Below, piece by piece: positions 34,549 through 42,836 of a stretch of DNA of 64,000 nt. The translations under genes and the position numbers were made by a program. Location of the stretch: assembly GCA_029251165.1 (NCBI GenBank), contig JAQXDW010000009.1, positions 1 through 64,000 of the forward strand, in the 5' to 3' direction. This stretch comes from Myxococcota bacterium. Its GTDB lineage: Bacteria; Myxococcota_A; UBA796. Position 1 is the first letter of the stretch. Every line of letters starts with the position of its first letter. The notes beneath the pieces were generated by a model. The model saw nothing but the letters and a program-made list of their open reading frames with translations, did not search any database and had not been told where the DNA came from.

Positions 34549-34924
34549 GGTTGTCTCCGGAGGTGTAGCAGTCTCTATTGTGCACCGGTATCCGGCGTGG
34601 TGTGACCAGGGCGTGAAATCCAGGCAAACGACACCAGGGGTTCACGTACCTTGACCGTCTTGAATGCGGCAATGGTGCTCCACAGAGGCCGGGAGAAGTG
34701 GTGTGCTGGAGCGGATCACGGCGATGCAAGCCGGCGGCAAGGCTGCTGGGGGAACATCGCGGCTGACGGCGGCTGCGCCTGTGGTCTGATTTCGTCTCTG
34801 GGACACGGCCCGCTCGGTCCGCCGATCAGCGCGGATACTCTCCATAAAATATACGGACATCCAATGTCCTTCTTTGGTCTCATTATGAGGATAGACAAGG
34901 GCATCTATTTCCCGAGGAGAGCCC
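34549..34924 (+). promoter_or_regulatory. 376-base divergent region with inverted repeat 34855-34869
   Basis: No convincing gene is seen here. Near the AAA+ gene the DNA turns AT-rich, with -10-like TAAAAT and TATACG around 34845-34854. Immediately after lies GGACAT-CCA-ATGTCC (34855-34869), a 15-base inverted repeat placed where a repressor could block transcription. GAGGAGA before 34925 is the ribosome site. Confidence 0.4.
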
Positions 34925-36031
34925 ATGTCGGACCACATGCTCTACGGTGCTCAGCTCGACGCCGACCGGACCACGCAGATCCTCCAGCACCTCTTCGAGA
35001 ACAACCTCCAGTCTCAGGAAAAGGGTCGGAGCGCCACTCCGATCTGCATCTGGGGCACCCACGGCATCGGCAAGACGATGATGGTGGAGGAATTCGCGGA
35101 GGCGAGGGGCTGGGCGTTCGCCTACTGTGCCCCCGCACAGTTTGAGGAAATGGGCGATCTCAATGGCCTCCCGATCTTGGAGGAGCGCGACGGCGAGCAG
35201 GTCACCCGGTTTGCGCCGCCCAGCTGGGTTCCCAAGACCGCTGGCCCCGGCATTCTCCTCCTGGACGACATCAACCGGGCTGATGACCGCATCCTCCGCG
35301 GCCTCATGCAGCTCCTCCAGAAGTCCGAGATGTTCTCCTGGAAGCTGCCTGAGCAGTGGCAGATCGTCTGCACCGCAAATCCCGAGGGCGGCGACTACTC
35401 GGTCACCCCCATGGACGACGCGATGCTCACCCGGATGCTGCACGTCTCCATGGTCTTTGACGCGAAGTCCTGGGCGCGATGGGCCAGCCGCAACGGCGTC
35501 GATGAGCGCGGGATTGCCTTCGTGCTGACCTACCCCGAGTCGGTCACCGGACGCCGCACGACCCCCCGCTCGCTCACCCAGTTCTTCCAGCAGATCCAGT
35601 CCATCAGCGACCTGAAGTCCAGCGCTGATCTGGTCTACACCCTCGGCATGTCCTCCCTCGATGAGGTCACCGTCAGCACCTTCATGGCGTTCGTCAACGA
35701 CAACCTCAAGGAGCTGGTGGATCCACAGGAGATCCTGGAGACCGATGACTTCGCGTCGGTCGCCCAGCGCATCAACCTCCTGGCGGAAGGCGGCAAGCGC
35801 ATGGACCACCTCTCCACCATCTGCACCCGGCTCTACCTCGCGATCACCCACCCCGACTTCGTGGCGCATGAGAGCTACCGTGACAACCTCGTCGACTTCC
35901 TGATGCTCGACACCATCCCCTCAGACCTCCGCATGACCCTCCACCGCGACATCGCCGCGAATTGTCCCGACGCGGTCAAGCGCCTGGTTCGCGATCCCCG
36001 GCTCGCCGAGCTGATCCTGGGTGGAATGTAG
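34925..36031 (+). CDS. MoxR-type AAA+ ATPase
   Basis: A 368-residue protein. Walker A is G44-T-H-G-I-G-K-T51, Walker B is 'ILLLDDINRAD' (110-120), and sensor 1 is in 'IVCTANPE'. 'LTRMLHVSMVFD' follows. MoxR ATPases work with VWA-domain proteins to remodel or assemble protein complexes, often metal cofactor insertion or stress responses. GAGGAGA lies upstream. The metallopeptidase/VWA gene begins six bases after the stop, the usual arrangement for this pair. Confidence 0.93.
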   Translation: MSDHMLYGAQLDADRTTQILQHLFENNLQSQEKGRSATPICIWGTHGIGKTMMVEEFAEARGWAFAYCAPAQFEEMGDLNGLPILEERDGEQVTRFAPPSWVPKTAGPGILLLDDINRADDRILRGLMQLLQKSEMFSWKLPEQWQIVCTANPEGGDYSVTPMDDAMLTRMLHVSMVFDAKSWARWASRNGVDERGIAFVLTYPESVTGRRTTPRSLTQFFQQIQSISDLKSSADLVYTLGMSSLDEVTVSTFMAFVNDNLKELVDPQEILETDDFASVAQRINLLAEGGKRMDHLSTICTRLYLAITHPDFVAHESYRDNLVDFLMLDTIPSDLRMTLHRDIAANCPDAVKRLVRDPRLAELILGGM

Positions 36032-36037
36032 GCAGTC

Positions 36038-37285
36038 ATGAATGCACAGCATCGAGAGGCCTGGGATGAGCTGGCCCGCAGCATCAACCAGCTCATCCTG
36101 GAGGAGCCGTTCTACGGCCACCTCTTCTCCAGCGTGATCCGCGACATCACGCCCACCACTCCGACCATGGCTGTTGGCGTTGAGGGGGCGCGTATTGCGC
36201 TGCAGGTCAACCCGGAGTTCCTGCTCAATCTTACGTTCCATCGAGGCAACAAGAAGTACCGCAGCGAGCGGGTTGCGGTCATCAAGCACGAGGCCCTTCA
36301 CCTCGTCTTCAAGCACATCTTTCGCCGCGAGAACCGCGAGCCGCGGATGTACAACCTCGCCGCAGACATCGTGGTCAACCAGTTCGTCAAGCCTTGGAAG
36401 CTGCCGGAGGGGGGCATCACCCTGGAGACCTTCCCAGACCTGGAACTTGAGCCAGATCAGACCCTGGACTGGTACTACGGAAAGCTCCAGGAGCTGTCTC
36501 GAAAGCCCCAGTCCGCGCCCCAAAGCAGCGAAGTCCTCGGCCGACTGCTCTCTCAAGAAGACGCCACCATCGTCGGAGATCCGGCGAGTGGGCTGATGCG
36601 AGGAGACCACCGGCTGTGGGGGAAGTCCCACGACATCGACGCCCAGGTCGCCGACTCGGTGCTCGATCGTCTGATCGTCCAGGCGAAGGAGCGTGCCGGT
36701 CAGCGCGGCTGGGGGGCGCTGCCCAACCAGATCAGGGAGCTGATCAGCGCTGCCATCGAGCGCCGAAAGCCGAAGCTTGACTGGCGGCGGGTGATCCGAA
36801 TCTTCGCGGCATCCAGCCGAAAGACCCGGGTGGTCAACACCATCCGGCGGCAGTCCAAGCGCTACGGGACCTACCCCGGCATCCGCGTCAGTCGATTCCA
36901 GCGCCTCGTGGTCGCGGTCGACACCTCCGGCTCTGTCTCCGACAGCGATCTCTCCGAGTTCTTCTCCGAGATCCATGGAATCTGGCGGCAGGGGGCAGAG
37001 ATCACGGTCGTGGAGTGCGATGCCGCAGTCCAGCGGACCTACCCCTACACCGGGGTGCTGCCCAAGCGGGTGGCTGGCCGCGGCGGGACCGTGTTCGATC
37101 CGGTGTTTGTCTGGCTCAACAGCAACCGCATGGTCCGCTACGACGGCTGCATCTACCTCACCGATGGCTACGCCTCTGCGCCCTCCATCAAGCCTCCCTG
37201 CAAGATGCTCTGGGTGGTCACCTCAGACGGACAGCTGGGCGAACACCTCAAGTTCGGGCGGGCCATTCAGCTCCCGACGCGGTGA
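36038..37285 (+). CDS. Metallopeptidase-like/VWA protein (DUF2201 type)
   Basis: A 415-residue protein. H84-E-A-L-H88 in 'VIKHEALHLVFKH' is a zinc-protease-like H-E-x-x-H. The C-terminal third is a VWA-like domain with the MIDAS D295-T-S-G-S299 and 'YLTDGYAS'. The two-domain arrangement (VWA_2 metallopeptidase plus VWA-like) is known for DUF2201 proteins, which are encoded next to a MoxR ATPase. The ATPase probably acts on this protein or its bound client. Actual proteolysis is not established for the family. Confidence 0.92.
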   Translation: MNAQHREAWDELARSINQLILEEPFYGHLFSSVIRDITPTTPTMAVGVEGARIALQVNPEFLLNLTFHRGNKKYRSERVAVIKHEALHLVFKHIFRRENREPRMYNLAADIVVNQFVKPWKLPEGGITLETFPDLELEPDQTLDWYYGKLQELSRKPQSAPQSSEVLGRLLSQEDATIVGDPASGLMRGDHRLWGKSHDIDAQVADSVLDRLIVQAKERAGQRGWGALPNQIRELISAAIERRKPKLDWRRVIRIFAASSRKTRVVNTIRRQSKRYGTYPGIRVSRFQRLVVAVDTSGSVSDSDLSEFFSEIHGIWRQGAEITVVECDAAVQRTYPYTGVLPKRVAGRGGTVFDPVFVWLNSNRMVRYDGCIYLTDGYASAPSIKPPCKMLWVVTSDGQLGEHLKFGRAIQLPTR

Positions 37286-37306
37286 CGGTGGGGGCGGCTG
37301 CTGGGA

Positions 37307-37312
37307 TACAGT
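37307..37312 (+). promoter_or_regulatory. TANNNT box six bases before GTG 37319 (leaderless-type -10)
   Basis: TACAGT, preceded by GGGA, ends six bases before GTG 37319. No Shine-Dalgarno is present. If used, this gives the Sel1-repeat gene its own promoter inside the cluster. Confidence 0.5.
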
Positions 37313-37318
37313 CCCTCT

Positions 37319-39148
37319 GTGGATGAACCCGACCGCCTCAGGCGTCTCCTGCATGCGCACCCTGGCAGGGCTCTTCGGCGGGGGCGCGGTGTCTTCCTCA
37401 CCCTGTGTCTGGTGGTGCTGACTGCGGCGCTGCCCTACTGGCCCGACCCGCTGCTGGACGCGTTGCTCATCGACTTCGAGCAGGACAGCACGACCCACGA
37501 CCTCCAGGTGCGCGAGGAAGCCTGGGCCGCGGCCTGTCAGGCGGGACATGCGGTTGCCTGTGAGGCGGCATCGTGGCGGAACGAGGGGCCGATCGCACCC
37601 GACCGTGCCCGCGCAGCGCTCTCGGAGAGCTGCGGCGAGGGGGAGCCGGCGTCTTGCCTGGCGATGGGGTGGCTGCTGAGCCAGGCGCGGTTCGGAGCGC
37701 CGGATCCGTCCCAGGGTGCGGCGCTGATGCAGGGGGCTTGTGAGGCTGGGCTGACTCGGGCGTGCACGGACTGGGCGGTCGCCCTCATCACCGCCGACAC
37801 CGACCCCGCCCTCGGCGATCAGCTGCTCTCAGCGGGCTGTGCTGCCGGCGAGGCCGTGTCTTGTCGGGAGAAGGGGCGTCGCGATGGTGACGTCTGGTTG
37901 CTGGAGCGTGGCTGCCTGCTGGGCGATGCGATCGCGTGTCGGCTGGCTGGACAAGAGCTGCTCGACGGATCGGATCCTGGGCGGGCCTGGACCCTGCTGG
38001 AGGCCGGCTGCCAGCGACGAGATGCTGAGAGCTGCCTCATCGCTGCTCGGGCGGGGCGGGCGGACTGGCCGATCGCCTTGCTGACTGCGGGCTGCGCGGC
38101 ATACAACACAACGAGCTGCGGTCGGCTCGCCAGCCTGTACGCTGCGGGAGCAGGGGTCGCGCAGAGCACTACGCTGGCCGGACAGTTTCATCGGATCGCC
38201 TGTACCCACGGCGAGATCGGCTCCTGCGACATGAGCGATGGTCCTGTCGGTGTACCGGACTTCCACCGGCTCCGCTGCGAGCGCGGTGATCCTGCGGGAT
38301 GTCAGCACCTCGGCCGTCAGCTCCGCACCGAGGAGCCCCTTCGTGCGCGCGAGTTTCTTGCTGCGGGCTGCGAGCTGGGCAGTGATGCTGCCTGCTCCGA
38401 TCTCGGCTGGCTGCACGCTGAGGAGCAGGACTTCGAGACCGCCGGACGCCTCTGGGAGGATGCCTGCGAGTCCGGCATTGCCGGTGCCTGCACGGGGCTC
38501 GGGGGATTGATTCGGGGAGGGCAGGGGCGAAAGTCGGATCTCTCGGAAGCTGCGGCCTTCGACCTTCGCGCCTGCGCGCTCGATGCTTCCCGCTGTCAGA
38601 CCGCAGCCTGGCTGACCCTGCGCGGCCTGGGAACGCAGCGAGATGTCGCGACGGCGGTTGGCTTCACGGAGGCGGCCTGCGCGGCTGGTGAGCAGGCGGC
38701 CTGCACGGATCTCGGCTGGCGGCTCTCTGTGGGACAGGGGATCTCGCCGGATTCATCCGCTGCACGTGCGCTGTGGCAGGTTGCATGCGCGGCTGGTGAG
38801 CAGGCCGCCTGCACCGCGCTCGTCTTCCAGGAAGCGATCGATCCAGAGACCCTCCGGCAGCCATGCGAGGGCGGTGAGCCCTCTGCCTGTGCCGGTCTGG
38901 GGATCGCATATGTCACCGGAAAGGGGCTCACTCCAGACCGAACCTACGGCCTGTCGTTGCTGGAGGGGGCCTGTGCTGCGGAGCGCGTCTGTGTCTGGGG
39001 AGTGTGTGACGGAGATGGTGCCGTCGCGTGCCGGTGGCTGGGGCACATGTACACCCAGGGTGCTGGCGTGAAGACCAGCCGCCGAGAGGCTCGGCTGTAC
39101 TATCGTCGCGCCTGCGATCTGGGGGATCTGCTGTCCTGCGGAGGATAG
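37319..39148 (+). CDS. Membrane-anchored cysteine-rich Sel1-like repeat protein
   Basis: A 609-residue protein from GTG 37319. An Arg-rich N-terminus and a membrane helix at about 25-42 put the rest in the periplasm. It is built of some 15 helical repeats of the Sel1 type, most with a paired Cys pattern ('ACEAGLTRACTDWA', 'ACAAGEQAACTDLG'). This is like the disulfide-bridged Hcp/SLR proteins of Helicobacter. Such solenoids act as scaffolds for protein contacts. Position 33 bases after the VWA gene suggests a link with the MoxR/VWA pair, though a separate promoter is possible. Confidence 0.88.
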   Translation: MDEPDRLRRLLHAHPGRALRRGRGVFLTLCLVVLTAALPYWPDPLLDALLIDFEQDSTTHDLQVREEAWAAACQAGHAVACEAASWRNEGPIAPDRARAALSESCGEGEPASCLAMGWLLSQARFGAPDPSQGAALMQGACEAGLTRACTDWAVALITADTDPALGDQLLSAGCAAGEAVSCREKGRRDGDVWLLERGCLLGDAIACRLAGQELLDGSDPGRAWTLLEAGCQRRDAESCLIAARAGRADWPIALLTAGCAAYNTTSCGRLASLYAAGAGVAQSTTLAGQFHRIACTHGEIGSCDMSDGPVGVPDFHRLRCERGDPAGCQHLGRQLRTEEPLRAREFLAAGCELGSDAACSDLGWLHAEEQDFETAGRLWEDACESGIAGACTGLGGLIRGGQGRKSDLSEAAAFDLRACALDASRCQTAAWLTLRGLGTQRDVATAVGFTEAACAAGEQAACTDLGWRLSVGQGISPDSSAARALWQVACAAGEQAACTALVFQEAIDPETLRQPCEGGEPSACAGLGIAYVTGKGLTPDRTYGLSLLEGACAAERVCVWGVCDGDGAVACRWLGHMYTQGAGVKTSRREARLYYRRACDLGDLLSCGG

Positions 39149-39158
39149 GGGAGATGAG

Positions 39159-40043
39159 ATGGCCCTCTCTGTGCTGCTCCGGGCGGCTGCCAGCGCTGCG
39201 CTCACCCCCTCGGTTCCGTCGTGGCCGACGGCCCGGCTTGCAGTCACGCGCTGGGATCGAAGCCACCTCAGCCAGGATCCCGCCGCGCTCCAGGATCGCA
39301 TGCTTGCCTTGATCGCCGGACACGTCCTGGTGGACCCCTGGCGGCTGCCCTGGGCACCGGGGGCGACGATGTCTCTCGTCGACCTGTCTGCGGCGCTGAT
39401 CGGTCGGACGGACGACTACGACGGCCCGATGCCCGAGGCGATGCTGCCTGCGGCGGGAGCACGCGCGCTGATGGATGCGCTGCATGCGGCCGCCGGTCGT
39501 GCGGGCCGTCCCCTGGATGTCTGCGAGCAGTACGCCGTCGCGCTCGATGCGACCGGCGGGCATCCGCTCGCTGCGGCCCTCCTGCTGCACCTCGCGGTCC
39601 GGGTGCTGGCGCGGGGGGCGGATCGCCGCCGGGATCCGGTGCTGGCCCTGTGGCTGGATGAGCGGCTGGCGCTGGGAAGTGCCGTCGCGGCGTTTGCCGA
39701 CTCGGTCGGGGATCCCCTGGGAGACGCCCGGCACTACTGGGCGATGGTCTGCGCGGGCATGGGCAGTGTGTTGGCGAAGCAGACCGGACGCCGTGCAGCG
39801 GGTCGGCTGCTGCATGTGATGTTCTACCTTGCTCCTGCGGTAGCAGAACGGGTCCGGGTGCGGCTGGACGGGCCGCATTTCGAGCGCACCAGGCTTCGTC
39901 AGATGGGGCTCCGTCATGGCATCAGCCTCGGTGTCGCGGCGGCCCGACAGGCTCGCGCGTGTGCACCGCGATGGGCCCGTGAGGACTCGGCAGGAGGGCA
40001 CCCGGTACCGAGCGTGGTGGCTCCAGAGCACCCCGCGTCCTGA
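39159..40043 (+). CDS. Hypothetical protein at end of MoxR/VWA cluster
   Basis: A 294-residue, Ala/Leu/Arg-rich helical protein, ten bases after the Sel1-repeat gene with GGAGATGAG before ATG 39159. No signal peptide, cofactor motif or known domain seen. 'AAALLLHLAVRVLARGADRRRDPVLALWL' and 'RAAGRLLHVMFYLAPAVAERV' look like a helical bundle. Close spacing suggests cotranslation with the repeat protein. The final 35 residues are low-complexity. Confidence 0.65.
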   Translation: MALSVLLRAAASAALTPSVPSWPTARLAVTRWDRSHLSQDPAALQDRMLALIAGHVLVDPWRLPWAPGATMSLVDLSAALIGRTDDYDGPMPEAMLPAAGARALMDALHAAAGRAGRPLDVCEQYAVALDATGGHPLAAALLLHLAVRVLARGADRRRDPVLALWLDERLALGSAVAAFADSVGDPLGDARHYWAMVCAGMGSVLAKQTGRRAAGRLLHVMFYLAPAVAERVRVRLDGPHFERTRLRQMGLRHGISLGVAAARQARACAPRWAREDSAGGHPVPSVVAPEHPAS

Positions 40044-40235
40044 CCACAGCAAGGGCGTGCAGCACGCCGCCAGGACGCACCCGCGCGGCGACCCTCTGGC
40101 TGGCGGCGCACAGAACGCGCCCCTGTCCTGGTCCAACGAGGCCGCACACCGGCCCGGTGATCGGAGACATCGCTTCGCGCTGTATCTGTGGAAGCGCAAG
40201 GGGATAGTCTTGCTGACCTAAGGAAGGAATCCCTG

Positions 40236-42797
40236 ATGCTGCTGCTGATCCTCGCATCCTGTGGTGTGCCAGAGCCACCCATCGCGCGCACCGCCCTGTC
40301 CCTCACTGCCGGAGCACCGGTTGCTGGTGTGGCGGAGGGGTGGCTGGACCTGCCCGTCGGCGGACCGCTGGGCGGCTACTCCAGCCGCTGCGACTACCTC
40401 GACGAGGCTGGACAGTACGACAACCGCGTCAGCCAATATGTGGACTCCTGGTCAGTGTCCGCCGGGCTGCACACCCGACAGGCCGGCAAGGTGCTGTGGC
40501 TGGAGAACGGCGATCAGCACACCGTCGTCATCAAGGCGGACCTCATCTACAGCCACGACGTGCTCGTCGAGCGCATCGAGGCGGCGCTGATCGCGGCGAC
40601 CGGAGAGGACCTCGATGGCCGGGTCATCCTCACCGCCAGCCACACCCACAACGGGGTCGCCAACTACTCTGAGGCAGAGCACTTCTACCTCGGCGGCGAC
40701 AAGTACAACGAGGAGATCGGCCAGCGGCTCATCACCTCGCTCACCGACATCGCGCTGTCCGCCTACGACACGCGCCAGGAAGCCGCCCTCGGGATGTCGG
40801 TGGCAACAGACTGGGATCCTGAGGATCGGGTCTACCGGGACCGACGCGGCGAGAACAACGCGCACCAGTTCTTCGACGACATTCCAGCGGGTGCCTACAA
40901 AGATCCCACCCTCTGGGTCCTGCGTGTCGATGACTTGAGCGGCGAGCCCCTCGGCATGTTCTTCGGCTTCGGCATCCACGGCACGCTGCTGGAGGACTAC
41001 AACGTCTTCATCTCCACTGACGCGGTGGGGGGGCTGGAGACCGTGCTCGCCGAGCAATTCGACACGCCCGTAGTCGTCGCCCACATCCAGGGCGCCGCTG
41101 GAGATGCCAGCCCGGCCGGGTTCGACAAAGAGGTCGCCCAGATCGAGAGCATCGGGATCGCTGCGGTGGACACGGTCCTCGACCAGTGGGCATCTACCCC
41201 CACCGCCGCCGATCCGATCTTCCTGGAGACGGTCTCCCGAGCCGTCTCTCAGGAGCGGGATGAGATCGCCGTCACCCGAGACGGCACCGTGGACTGGCGC
41301 TACCCGCCGTTCGACGAGGGCCTCACCCCCGACGAGCAGATCTACGGCGACGATGGCAGCATTGCCTCACCCCTTGATGAGTTCAACGCTGAGTTTGGCG
41401 GCGCGTTCTGCGGTGATGAGCCGCTGATTGAGTCTGGCACCATCGGCAGCACCTCCTACCCGTACTCTGGCTGCATGGACGTCGAGCTGGTCTCCTGGGT
41501 GGTTCAGGGCATCTTCGAGCTGACCGACGAGGAGGTCGCGATGCCGTTTACCTCCGCCACAAAGGCCAACACCGCTGCGATGCGCATCGGGCCGCTGCCG
41601 GTGCGCGGTGAGGACGGCGGGCAGACCACTGAGGACCTCTACTTCGGCTTCTTCCCCGCTGAGCCAACCGCCGTCTTCGCGGAGCAATTCCGGCGTCGTG
41701 CGTCCGACGAGCTGGGGCTCGGTCAGGTCAACCTCGTCGGCTACGCCCAGGACCACGAGGGCTACTTCCTCACCCCTGAGGACTGGCTGCTCGGTGGCTA
41801 CGAGACCACCATCGCGATCTGGGGACCGCTCCAGGCGGAGCACGTCATGGAGGGGATCCTGGAGACGATGGACACCCACCTGCTGACCGACGTTCTGGAG
41901 CCCCAGGACATCACCGGAGCACACCAGCCGATCGCCAGCCGTGGGTATCCGCTGCCCACGATGGCCCCGGATCGGACCCCCGATGCGGGGACCGCTGCTG
42001 CTGTCCTCCCCGAGGGCTTCTACAACCCGTTTCCACTGGATACCCGTCGAGAGTACGACGCGGATGCGCCCCGTCCGATCGACCTCGCGGTCTCCCCGGA
42101 GGCTGAGGTCGGTCGGGTGCAGGGGCTCGTGCAGTTCGCCTGGATGGGCGGAGACCCTGGCGTTGATCTGCCGGAGGTCACCATCGAGCGGCGCGACGGC
42201 GAGGAATGGAGCGCCTTGACCACGGCCGCTGGGCGCACGATCTCCAGCAATCACCACGACATGCTGCTCCTCTGGCAGCCCGATCCGCTGTACCCGATCG
42301 ACGCCGAGCAGACGCACACCTGGTGGGTCGGCTGGCAGCCCGTCGGGCACGTCCTCGACCGACCGGGGATCCCCGAAGGCTCCTACCGACTCCGCATCGC
42401 TGGGCAGGCGTATGCCGGCGGCGCAGAGACCTGGCCGTGGCCGACCGAAGACTACGAGGTCTTCTCCCCGGAGTTCGAGATCACCGCAGCCGTCGTGGAC
42501 ATCTCCCTGGACGGCGACGTCCTCTCCGCCTGGCTCCAGGCTCCCGAGTGGGGCTACCGACTCATCGATGCCGAGGGCAGCAGCCGGTGGATCGACAAGG
42601 ACGAGCAGATGACCGGTGAGAACCCCGTCCGCGATGCCACCGTCACCTGGACCCTCTCCGACGGGTCGACGGTGGCGGACGACTCCGAGGGCTCGGTCGC
42701 GGACGGGCGGACGTGGTGGAGTGTCACCGCGCCAGAGAGCGCGGTCAGCGTGACCGTGGTCGATGGCTGGGGCAATGCGGGCGTGCTGGCGCTGTAG
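40236..42797 (+). CDS. Neutral/alkaline ceramidase-like lipoprotein
   Basis: An 853-residue protein from ATG 40236, with AAGGAAGG upstream; GTG 40188 would add 16 residues carrying a charged stretch before the same hydrophobic core. 'MLLLILASC' places the lipidated Cys at 9. 'GWLDLPVGGPLGGYSSRC' matches the start of neutral ceramidases, and 'ILTASHTHNGVANYS' corresponds to their conserved S-H-T-H-S-G zinc/nucleophile region. Later 'FGIHGT' and 'AHIQGAAGDASPAG' also fit. The family hydrolyses the amide of ceramide. A long C-terminal beta-rich part (about 600-853) is additional. Substrate in this organism is unknown. Confidence 0.87.
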   Translation: MLLLILASCGVPEPPIARTALSLTAGAPVAGVAEGWLDLPVGGPLGGYSSRCDYLDEAGQYDNRVSQYVDSWSVSAGLHTRQAGKVLWLENGDQHTVVIKADLIYSHDVLVERIEAALIAATGEDLDGRVILTASHTHNGVANYSEAEHFYLGGDKYNEEIGQRLITSLTDIALSAYDTRQEAALGMSVATDWDPEDRVYRDRRGENNAHQFFDDIPAGAYKDPTLWVLRVDDLSGEPLGMFFGFGIHGTLLEDYNVFISTDAVGGLETVLAEQFDTPVVVAHIQGAAGDASPAGFDKEVAQIESIGIAAVDTVLDQWASTPTAADPIFLETVSRAVSQERDEIAVTRDGTVDWRYPPFDEGLTPDEQIYGDDGSIASPLDEFNAEFGGAFCGDEPLIESGTIGSTSYPYSGCMDVELVSWVVQGIFELTDEEVAMPFTSATKANTAAMRIGPLPVRGEDGGQTTEDLYFGFFPAEPTAVFAEQFRRRASDELGLGQVNLVGYAQDHEGYFLTPEDWLLGGYETTIAIWGPLQAEHVMEGILETMDTHLLTDVLEPQDITGAHQPIASRGYPLPTMAPDRTPDAGTAAAVLPEGFYNPFPLDTRREYDADAPRPIDLAVSPEAEVGRVQGLVQFAWMGGDPGVDLPEVTIERRDGEEWSALTTAAGRTISSNHHDMLLLWQPDPLYPIDAEQTHTWWVGWQPVGHVLDRPGIPEGSYRLRIAGQAYAGGAETWPWPTEDYEVFSPEFEITAAVVDISLDGDVLSAWLQAPEWGYRLIDAEGSSRWIDKDEQMTGENPVRDATVTWTLSDGSTVADDSEGSVADGRTWWSVTAPESAVSVTVVDGWGNAGVLAL

Positions 42798-42836
42798 CCT
42801 TGCCGACCGCAGCGTGCGGTCGGCGGTCTGGGAGGA

